From Acidobacteriota bacterium (GTDB lineage: Bacteria > Acidobacteriota > Terriglobia > Terriglobales > Acidobacteriaceae): 6,049 bases of DNA. Every line of letters begins with the position of its first letter. Positions within the stretch are counted from its first letter, which is position 1. Made by a program: the position numbers and the translations under genes. Positions 1 through 5,449 of the stretch are shown here, piece by piece. The stretch spans positions 1 to 6,049 of the forward strand of contig JAJXXG010000283.1 in assembly GCA_021781255.1 (NCBI GenBank), read 5' to 3'. The notes beneath the pieces were generated by a model that had not been told where the DNA came from, ran no database searches, and saw only the letters and a list, made by a program, of their open reading frames with translations.

Positions 1-1335
1 CAGGGACCCTTGCGCGTGTTTATGCGCGTCAGCGGCTTCAACGAAGCTCGCGCGAATGGCACGCCATTTCAAAAGAACAGCACGCGCCTCTGGCGTTATG
101 TTACCGGGGGCGACTGGCAGAATCTGCATGGCGCGGCTGTCAATTTGCGACTCTACGGCTCGGCCGAACACTATCGTCAAACCTTTTCCAGTATCTCCAA
201 TCTGCCTGACTTTGGTGATCCTTCCTGCTCATTGCGCTGCGGAGAGATTCCAAAGAAGCTGGCCGAGCCTGCCGATAATGAACTAGGCGCCACGTTGCAC
301 GGGAACAAGCCGCTCTCGCCCCACTTCCTGCTGCTCGGCGGCGTCGACTCCCATGACGTCCGCGTATGGGATCACGAAACTACTCTGGGAACGAAACCCG
401 TCCTCACCACCACCAGCGTCCATCAGCGCGACTCGGCCGCCTACATCGAAGCGATGGCCACGCTAGACCCGTGGACGATCATCGGTTCTGCGCGCATGGA
501 TTGGTTCCAGAACTATGACGTGCGGCAGAATCTGTTGACTGGAAGCACATGGACGCCTGCACCTCCTCTGCCGCAGTTCGATCAGCACGTCTTCGATCCA
601 CGGCTCGGTATCACGCGCAAGGTTGCGTCGCACTGGGCACTCTCCGCATCCGGCTTCCGCGCCTTTCGAGCGCCCACGCCGAGTGAACTCTACCGTGCCA
701 CGCAGGTTGGCAGCAAACTGACCAAACCGAACGGCGCACTGCGCAGCGAGCGCGCCACAGGATGGGAGGCCGGCGTCACAACCCAGCAAAACTGGGGCAT
801 GATACGCACGAGCTACTTCCTCACCCAAATCAATCGGCCGATCAGCGCCGTCACCATCAATCCAAATTCGTCCCCGATTCTCCTGCAGCGCGAGAACCTT
901 GGGCAGATCGAAAGCCGCGGCATTTCCATTGATTTCGATCTCGCGCCGCAGTACTGGCTTTCTGTCAACGGAGGCTACCAGTACGCCCACGCCACGGTTA
1001 CACGTGGCACGCAGGACCTAGGCAAATGGATTCCGGAAGTTGCGCGGAATATGGCCACGCTGAATCTGCGCGCCGTGCGCTCGCGATTTGGCTCGCTAAG
1101 CCTCCAGAGCCGGTTGAGCGGTCGTCAATTTGACGACGACGCCAACGCCTACCTCTTGCACGGCTACTTCCGGCTGGATGCCTACGCCGAGCATGACATT
1201 GGCGAACGATATAGGCTCTTCGCGGCAGGCGAGAACCTCTCCAATCGCACGATCGAGGTAGCCAAGACACCCACCGCTACGCTTGACATGCCGCGCGTCG
1301 CGCGATTTGGACTCACGATCAGACTCTGGCGCTAG
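1..1335 (+). CDS. TonB-dependent outer-membrane receptor, C-terminal part (5' end outside window)
   Basis: This is the C-terminal beta-barrel portion of a TonB-dependent receptor, a family that imports siderophores, cobalamin, glycans or other scarce ligands across the outer membrane using TonB/ExbB/ExbD energy. The frame is open to base 1, so the true start, signal peptide, TonB box and plug domain lie to the left; the TTG at position 10 is not a credible start. Visible signs are repeated alternating amphipathic strands, the conserved barrel motif FRAPTPSELYR (about residues 219-229 counting from position 10), a following SERATGWEAGV segment typical of the family, and late strands such as LDAYAEHDIGERYRLFAAGENL. 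The protein ends FGLTIRLWR, with an aromatic residue next to last, as expected for the BAM-recognised last strand. It stops with TAG at 1333-1335 and converges on the dehydrogenase gene. The substrate cannot be read from the barrel. The family call is firm. Confidence 0.9.
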   Translation, partial: QGPLRVFMRVSGFNEARANGTPFQKNSTRLWRYVTGGDWQNLHGAAVNLRLYGSAEHYRQTFSSISNLPDFGDPSCSLRCGEIPKKLAEPADNELGATLHGNKPLSPHFLLLGGVDSHDVRVWDHETTLGTKPVLTTTSVHQRDSAAYIEAMATLDPWTIIGSARMDWFQNYDVRQNLLTGSTWTPAPPLPQFDQHVFDPRLGITRKVASHWALSASGFRAFRAPTPSELYRATQVGSKLTKPNGALRSERATGWEAGVTTQQNWGMIRTSYFLTQINRPISAVTINPNSSPILLQRENLGQIESRGISIDFDLAPQYWLSVNGGYQYAHATVTRGTQDLGKWIPEVARNMATLNLRAVRSRFGSLSLQSRLSGRQFDDDANAYLLHGYFRLDAYAEHDIGERYRLFAAGENLSNRTIEVAKTPTATLDMPRVARFGLTIRLWR

Positions 1336-1378
1336 GGCGTTTTCGATTCCGATTTTGCCATCGTGGGATGGTATGATG

Positions 1379-1403
1379 CGGCGTCTTCTTGAGGGAGACG
1401 CCG
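1379..1403. terminator. Hairpin downstream of the receptor gene, possible terminator
   Basis: An 8-bp perfect stem (CGGCGTCT pairing with AGACGCCG) plus weaker inner pairs lies 43 bases after the receptor stop codon. It is stable and well placed to end transcription of the receptor gene. However, no T-run follows on either strand, so it is not a canonical intrinsic terminator and might instead protect the mRNA 3' end. The rest of 1336-1637 shows only another hairpin and no gene I can support. Confidence 0.35.
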
Positions 1404-1594
1404 ATTGAGCTTCCCGGTTTCCGCAAAGAGCAGAAGCAAAAACGCTGTAGGCTGCGCACGGCACGCCATTCTTTTGTCCGCACAAGGCTTTGCAACTTCG
1501 ACGGAAGAGTATAGAAGCCGGTTTCTGAAGGCCTCCACTGGATGAAGCTTGAACGGTACAGGAGGGTTGTGAGGATGCCGGAAGGATTGCTTCC

Positions 1595-1627
1595 GAGGAC
1601 TCGTCCGCCATGGCGGCACGAGCCCTC
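1595..1627 (-). terminator. Long imperfect hairpin just after the dehydrogenase stop
   Basis: GAGG, CTCGT and CCGC pair with GCGG, ACGAG and CCTC around a CATG loop, with one A/C mismatch and one bulged C, giving about 13 base pairs. It begins 10 bases beyond the minus-strand stop codon of the dehydrogenase gene, the expected place for a transcript end. A smaller hairpin (GGAAG/CTTCC, 1580-1594) follows directly. There is no U-tract, so intrinsic termination is uncertain, but the position and stem strength make a 3'-end role likely. Confidence 0.45.
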
Positions 1628-1637
1628 AGAAGAATAG

Positions 1638-3434
1638 CTAGCGGTGACTGAGCGCCCAAACATAGGCGGCGACTGCTTTGGATTGCTTGGAGTCGAGAGA
1701 TGAGCCTCCATTGGGTGGCATGGGGCTACGAAATTGTTTGGGTTGCATCACGCCCCGGGTGATGGATTTTGTGATGCCGGCCCAACTGCCGTCGCTCCAA
1801 AGCCACTTGTTCATCGTCAGATCAGGTCCCAATGGAGTTCCCTTGCCGTTTGGTCCATGGCAAGCTGTGCAGGTCCCGCTGGCCACCTGTCCATGGAAGA
1901 TGCGGTCACCCAACGCGACCATCTCCTGCGTTGCGCCGGGAGGAACGGGAAGCGCCGCGTCGCCTGCGTTGGGATGCGTGCCCTCGGGAGGCTTGGCCTG
2001 CGCCTGGACAACCTCACCTGGCGAAGCCGTGAGGCTGGGGCATGGCCTGAAGGATGTCTGTTCTGCATCGTTCTGCGCACTGCCTTTGTAGATGATCTTG
2101 TAGATGCGACCCCTCACGTCGTCGGTGACGTACAGCGATCCGTCTTGCCCCACAGCGACGCCGGAAGGACGATGCAGAGCCTCGCCCGGAGAATTGAATC
2201 CGCCGGAAAAGCCGTCGGCAAAGACTTCGCACCGGCCGGCTGTTCCGTTGGCTGAAAGCCCCTGGTAAACGATGTTGTACCCGCCCTGCGCGTAGGGAGC
2301 TCTGTCCCATGAGCCGTGAAATGCGATGAAGAGGCCGCCCTGATAAGCGGCCGGGAATTGCTTGCGATCGTAGAAGGTCATCGCATTCGGGGCCCAGTGA
2401 GCAGGAAAGGCGGCAATTGGGCCAATCTTGCTTGCGCACACGCCGACCATGTGTCCACCGTCTCCGCCGTACTCTGGTGCCAGCACCAGCTTGCTCTGAT
2501 AGGGATCGTAATAGCACTCGGGCCAGCCGTAGTCGCCACCTTGCTTGAGCAGAAGGACCTCTTCCGAGGGCAGCGTCGCCTCCTCGTCCGCCTTATAGAG
2601 TGCCGGCCAATTGGCATATAGCTGATCCCGGCCATGCTGGGTTACATAGACGCGATGATGAACCGAATCGATACCAAAGCCTTCGGCATTCCGGATCCCA
2701 GCGGCGTAGCGTTCGGCGGGCGAAAAATGCTGGTCTGTCTGCATGGCATCGTAACGCCAAATGCCGCCCCTGGTTTGCAGCTCTGTACAGGGCTGGGCTC
2801 CTGGCGAGAGCGGCATGCGATTCTTCACCTGGCAGGAGTTCGTTGCCGTGGCCACATCGACATAGAGGATCCCGTCAGAGGTGATGAAGAACGGGTGCAT
2901 CGGATGGTCGCCCCCGAGAGGCAGCCCGGAAACCACCGTCACCGGAGGCCCCGAAGGGACAATCGAACTGGGAGCCAGCGCGTAGCGAACAATGCGATCA
3001 TTGCTCTCTGCGTAGAGATATCCCTTGTAGAGAGCGATGCCTGTACCGCCGTAGTCTCCAGTCTGCTCCGTCCCCCCGAAGCGCTTGATCACGTTCGCTC
3101 TTCCCGAGCCGGTCGTATCCTGGAGCGCAACGAGAAAGCCGCCTCCCGGCGCCGGCTGGTTTGGGGGGTAATAGCGGCCGGACCAGGTGTTCGCGTACAC
3201 CACGCCGTTCTCAGCGACAACCAAATGACGGGCGTGGCCGATTCCATCGGCGAAGATAGTAGCGCAAAACCCTGGTGGCAACTTCAGGCCACTGTCATTA
3301 CTGGAACAGATAGAGGTGGCTGCATCCGAGGCCATCACTGCGTTGCCTGGACGAGCTGTGATGGAACCAACCACGGAAAACGCGGCGAGTACAATCGCGG
3401 TGAAGATAAGCGCCCTGAACAGCAGCAGTCGCAT
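1638..3434 (-). CDS. Secreted PQQ-dependent sugar dehydrogenase-like protein with C-terminal cytochrome c domain
   Basis: This 598-residue protein probably oxidises a sugar, sugar aldehyde or alcohol in the periplasm and passes electrons to a fused haem c. Residues 1 to about 31 form a signal peptide (RLLLFRALIFTAIVLAAF core). Residues about 50-450 read as the six-bladed propeller of the soluble glucose/sorbosone dehydrogenase type. Landmarks are GDHPMHPF (175-182, a histidine here is the likely catalytic base), GIRNAEGFGID (246-256), VTQHGRDQL (264-272), QGGDYGWPECYYD (298-310), AFHGSWDRAP (371-380) and RPSGVAVGQDGSLYVTDD (422-439). A proline-rich linker (about 475-500) leads to a cytochrome c domain with haem motif CTACH (522-526) and probable axial Met572 in SPMPPNGG. 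The ATG is fixed by AAGGAG six bases upstream and by the signal peptide. It appears monocistronic. Substrate and use of PQQ are inferred from the family; no PQQ synthesis gene is in the window. Confidence 0.88.
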   Translation of the reverse strand: MRLLLFRALIFTAIVLAAFSVVGSITARPGNAVMASDAATSICSSNDSGLKLPPGFCATIFADGIGHARHLVVAENGVVYANTWSGRYYPPNQPAPGGGFLVALQDTTGSGRANVIKRFGGTEQTGDYGGTGIALYKGYLYAESNDRIVRYALAPSSIVPSGPPVTVVSGLPLGGDHPMHPFFITSDGILYVDVATATNSCQVKNRMPLSPGAQPCTELQTRGGIWRYDAMQTDQHFSPAERYAAGIRNAEGFGIDSVHHRVYVTQHGRDQLYANWPALYKADEEATLPSEEVLLLKQGGDYGWPECYYDPYQSKLVLAPEYGGDGGHMVGVCASKIGPIAAFPAHWAPNAMTFYDRKQFPAAYQGGLFIAFHGSWDRAPYAQGGYNIVYQGLSANGTAGRCEVFADGFSGGFNSPGEALHRPSGVAVGQDGSLYVTDDVRGRIYKIIYKGSAQNDAEQTSFRPCPSLTASPGEVVQAQAKPPEGTHPNAGDAALPVPPGATQEMVALGDRIFHGQVASGTCTACHGPNGKGTPLGPDLTMNKWLWSDGSWAGITKSITRGVMQPKQFRSPMPPNGGSSLDSKQSKAVAAYVWALSHR

Positions 3435-3440
3435 GGAATT

Positions 3441-3446
3441 CTCCTT
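3441..3446 (-). promoter_or_regulatory. Ribosome binding site of the dehydrogenase gene
   Basis: On the minus strand AAGGAG lies six bases before the ATG at 3434-3432. This is a near-perfect anti-16S match at good spacing. It decides the start in agreement with the signal peptide that follows. Confidence 0.8.
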
Positions 3447-3516
3447 GAATATGAGGAAGTCGAAGAAGCGCTTGATTTAGCAAGCGGTACGGTGAAAGGC
3501 TTAATCGCGCGTAATC

Positions 3517-3546
3517 ATTATTCACATCGGCCGGCTGGTTCGGCAA
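3517..3546 (-). promoter_or_regulatory. Candidate sigma70-type promoter of the dehydrogenase gene
   Basis: On the minus strand TTGCCG (3546-3541, four of six matches to TTGACA) is separated by 18 bases from AATAAT (3522-3517, five of six matches to TATAAT). It lies about 80 bases upstream of the start codon. The rest of 3435-3737 has no gene on this strand. The boxes were picked by eye, so this is a candidate only. Confidence 0.3.
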
Positions 3547-3726
3547 TTTGATTGTCTGGAATGCGGTCACCTGCCACCGTTCATTCACTGCGCTCCCAAA
3601 GCCTCCCGGGCTTCAAGCAAGCTATAAGTGACTACTCCCGGTTACTCATTGACTCGGCTCTACCTTATCCTGTCATAGAAGGATCGCTGATGATGGGCGT
3701 TCTTGTTCTTCTCTAAATCATTGGAC

Positions 3727-3812
3727 AGGAGGACCGTTCAATGTATTACGGCTTCGAGGATCACTCCCGCCAGAGAATTCCTTTCTGCGACCACGGCCGT
3801 CCGGCGCGGTGA
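3727..3812 (+). CDS. Possible 23-residue peptide ORF with a strong ribosome binding site
   Basis: A textbook AGGAGG (3727-3732) sits eight bases before an ATG at 3741. The frame runs 23 codons, beginning MYYGFEDHSRQ, to a TGA at 3810-3812. I recognise no family. The peptide has no membrane segment and one cysteine. It overlaps the end of the minus-strand degraded coding region, whose stop TGA (3740-3738) lies just ahead of this ATG, so one of the two readings is probably accidental. A weak TTGACT element is present at 3649-3654 without a convincing -10 box. It could be a leader peptide, the start of a gene truncated by rearrangement, or chance. The SD and spacing are the only real support. 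Confidence 0.2.
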
Positions 3813-4183
3813 TGGCCGGCTGATATCGGAGTCGCGGACCAGCCGAACGGCGGCGATAATCGACGGGTCAATGACAAGCGTGGAGGCAAACCTGTTCTGC
3901 TTCCGTCTCTCTTCTTCCATATTTCTACTTCGCTCCTGCTTCTCCCGGGCGATGGCCCACCGCATCAGTCCCATCCGCGCGCCAGCCTTCTTGGTGCGCC
4001 GACCGACAGCTTGGACGAAAGCCGTACCCGGAAGATCTCAGCCAGCAGGTAGCGGCGCTTGGTTCGACGCAGGGGATACCCCGCTATCACCCAAGAGTCA
4101 GGCACAGTCTCCGCCGGCGTCGAGGTGTAGGCCTTGCAGCGAATCGTGAAGTCACGAACCCAGGTGGCCGGACCGTGGAGCAT
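3738..4183 (-). pseudogene. Probable degraded minus-strand gene of unknown function, split by one frameshift
   Basis: Two minus-strand frames overlap end to end. One covers 4183 down to about 4031 (containing YTSTPAETVPDSW and LRRTKRRYLLAEIF). The other runs from about 4031 to the TGA at 3740-3738 (PGTAFVQAVGRRTKKAGAR, a charged helical MEEERRKQ stretch, then LVIDPSIIAAVRLVRDSDISRPSPR). Both use mostly G/C third bases and have globular-protein composition, while the plus-strand reading here is serine/arginine-rich like an antisense shadow. Joining them needs one extra base near the CCCGG at 4027-4031, giving about 148 residues. I do not recognise the family. The 5' end has no start signal and runs into the antisense of the integrase, so the gene also seems to lack its N-terminus. 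The site is not a recognisable slippery heptamer, so programmed frameshifting is unlikely. Alternatives: only the 78-residue ORF 3738-3974 is real, or none is. Confidence 0.33.
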
Positions 4184-5165
4184 GGATGGGGGTATCAGCC
4201 ACTACAAGAAACACGAACTGGAAAGCAACACCGACAAACGCGCATCCACCTGCTATGCATATAAACTTTTGCTCCGAACCCAGATTGAGCCGAAGTGGGG
4301 CGCTATGCGTTTGGATCGAATCCGGGCGGTGGACGTAGAACAGTGGTTGCGCACACTCGACTACGCGCCTGGCTCGAAGGCGAAGATCAGGAACATCATG
4401 TCTGCTGTCTTTGCACATGCAAAGCGGTACGGCATGATTCCAACTAACCCCATTGAGGGTGTGCGCTGCTCATCAAAGCGATTGCATGACCCGGATATTC
4501 TGACTCCAGTTGAGTTCAAGCGACTGGTTGATGAACTACCATTGCGCGAGCGCGTCATGGTGCAGATGGCTGGAACAACCGGTCTGCGCCGGTCCGAACT
4601 GATTGCGCTGACTTGGCAAGACGTTGACTTCAATTCGCTTCAGATTGCCGTCAACAAGTCGTGCGTTCATGGCCGGATCGGGGATACGAAGACGGCTGCA
4701 AGCGCGAAGCCGGTTCCTTTACACCCTGGCGTGGCGCACGCACTCATGGAGTGGAAGCGAGTCACGGCGTACAACGCCGAGACCGACTTTCTGTTTCCTT
4801 CGGTACGGAACAACGGCGTTGTGCCTGTCTGGCCAGATACTTTGCTGGCGAAGGTGATTCGGCCTGCTGCGAAGCGCACTGGAATCACAGGGAAGGTCAT
4901 AGGCTGGCACACGTTCCGCCACTCGCTGGGGACCAACCTGCGCTCTCTTGGAGTGGATGTCAAAGTCGCCCAGGAACTGCTCCGGCACGCCAACGCTCAG
5001 ATCACGCTTAACCTTTACACGCAGGCAATCTCTTCCCAGAAGAGGGAAGCAAATGCAAGGGTCGCAGAAATGCTGCTCTCGGCAGGCGAAGAGGGCGCGA
5101 ATCCTCAGCACCATTCAGCACCATCAGGAGGAATAAAAGAAGAGGTCCGAAGCCTAATCAACTGA
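4134..5165 (+). CDS. Tyrosine recombinase (phage/island integrase), probably N-terminally truncated
   Basis: This site-specific integrase would cut and rejoin DNA through a 3'-phosphotyrosyl intermediate to insert or excise a mobile element. Numbered from the TTG at 4134, residues about 20-110 form the helical core-binding (SAM-like) domain and about 120-312 the catalytic domain. All six catalytic residues are visible: Arg152 (TTGLRRSEL), Lys186 (DTKTAAS), His259 and Arg262 (WHTFRHS), His285 (LLRHANAQ) and nucleophile Tyr295 (LNLYTQA). Relatives I recall are near 400 residues with an arm-binding domain before the HYKKHEL segment; here only about 22 unrelated-looking residues precede it, so the N-terminus appears lost. 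The TTG has GAGGTG six bases upstream (4122-4127); ATG 4182 is an alternative with poorer spacing. The 3' end lies 14 bases from a tRNA-Val 3' end, the usual attachment setting. Catalysis may persist, but arm-site binding is doubtful. Confidence 0.85.
   Translation: MQRIVKSRTQVAGPWSMDGGISHYKKHELESNTDKRASTCYAYKLLLRTQIEPKWGAMRLDRIRAVDVEQWLRTLDYAPGSKAKIRNIMSAVFAHAKRYGMIPTNPIEGVRCSSKRLHDPDILTPVEFKRLVDELPLRERVMVQMAGTTGLRRSELIALTWQDVDFNSLQIAVNKSCVHGRIGDTKTAASAKPVPLHPGVAHALMEWKRVTAYNAETDFLFPSVRNNGVVPVWPDTLLAKVIRPAAKRTGITGKVIGWHTFRHSLGTNLRSLGVDVKVAQELLRHANAQITLNLYTQAISSQKREANARVAEMLLSAGEEGANPQHHSAPSGGIKEEVRSLIN
5106..5124 (+). repeat. Short tandem duplication CAGCACCAT in the integrase C-terminus
   Basis: CAGCACCAT occurs at 5106-5114 and again at 5116-5124, a period of ten bases. 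Ten is not a multiple of three, so a recent duplication would have changed the reading frame of the last residues after about position 325. The catalytic domain lies upstream and would be unaffected. Confidence 0.6.
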
Positions 5166-5179
5166 TTTTATTGGGGATA

Positions 5180-5224
5180 TGGTAGGCACGATTGGATTCG
5201 AACCAACGACCTCTTCCGTGTCAA
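5180..5224. other. Putative integration (att) site in the 3' half of tRNA-Val
   Basis: Tyrosine integrases of islands and phages commonly recombine within the anticodon-to-3' end part of a tRNA gene, and the element carries a copy of that segment so the tRNA stays intact. Here the integrase ends 14 bases from the tRNA 3' end and the tRNA is complete, consistent with one element end lying at this site and the element extending leftward. I found no second copy of the 3' segment in the window, so core limits are unknown and the stated span only marks the likely region. Confidence 0.4.
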
Positions 5225-5256
5225 GGAAGCGCTCTAACCAACTGAGCTACGCGCCT
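5180..5256 (-). tRNA. tRNA-Val (anticodon GAC)
   Basis: Read on the minus strand this is a complete 77-base cloverleaf. The acceptor strand AGGCGCG (5256-5250) pairs with CGTGCCT (5190-5184) using one G-T wobble. U8 and A9 are followed by a GCTC-type D arm, and the anticodon stem CTTCC/GGAAG encloses loop TTGACAC with anticodon GAC (valine). The T arm is GTTGG-TTCGAAT-CCAAT. The discriminator A and CCA are encoded (5183 and 5182-5180). Nothing is broken, so the gene should be functional. Its 3' end faces the integrase, and no clear sigma70 promoter stands out just upstream (above 5256). The opposite strand contains an ORF starting MVGTIGFEPTTSS, which is merely the antisense of this tRNA. Confidence 0.95.
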
Positions 5257-5345
5257 ATAGCGTGGTTGTTTGTAGTCTATCAGGATCAGAGAGATGGGGG
5301 AAGCTGTGAAATCCGCCGGGGCGACTGCTCTGCTGTACTATTCCG

Positions 5346-5374
5346 TTGCAGCAGGCGTATCCTGTTAAAATACT
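5346..5374 (+). promoter_or_regulatory. Candidate promoter for the phosphatidyltransferase gene
   Basis: TTGCAG (5346-5351), 17 bases, then AATACT (5369-5374) form a weak sigma70-like pair. An overlapping TAAAAT (5366-5371) is a better -10 match but has no properly spaced -35. The site is 75 bases before the likely start codon, in an AT-richer patch of the 193-base gap between the tRNA and the gene, where I see nothing else on the plus strand. Confidence 0.3.
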
Positions 5375-5449
5375 GTAGGTTAACCAGGTGCGAGAGGCGC
5401 TTGCCTTCGCGTTCTGGATAATGGATCTACAGGGTTTGGGGGAGGGGCA

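Noticed and set aside
463..990. 175-residue minus-strand ORF inside the receptor gene
   Set aside because: Antisense of a clear TonB receptor barrel, with arginine-rich shadow composition.
1561..1637. SD-like GGAGG followed by an ATG at 1575 with a 20-codon ORF
   Set aside because: It runs straight through the hairpin at 1595-1627 and encodes nothing recognisable; chance is the simpler explanation.
3150..3541. Repeated GCCGGCTGGTT near 3152 and 3530
   Set aside because: Eleven bases in a GC-rich region, one copy inside a coding sequence; too short and isolated to be a functional repeat or att site.
2634..3551. 305-residue plus-strand ORF
   Set aside because: It lies antisense to the well-supported dehydrogenase gene, is Arg/His-rich, and has no domain; a high-GC shadow frame.
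3703..4149. 148-residue plus-strand ORF across the junction region
   Set aside because: It starts at a TTG with no SD, is rich in Ser, Arg and Pro like an antisense shadow, and has no recognisable domain. The minus-strand frames look more protein-like.
5125..5179. AGGAGG at 5125-5130, and a T-rich tract beyond the tRNA 3' end as a possible terminator
   Set aside because: No start codon follows the AGGAGG at usable distance. The stem before the T-rich stretch on the minus strand has only about three pairs.
5179..5421. ORF beginning MVGTIGFEPTTSSVSRK
   Set aside because: Its first part is the antisense translation of the tRNA-Val gene, a well-known source of false hypothetical proteins; the rest has no coding character.
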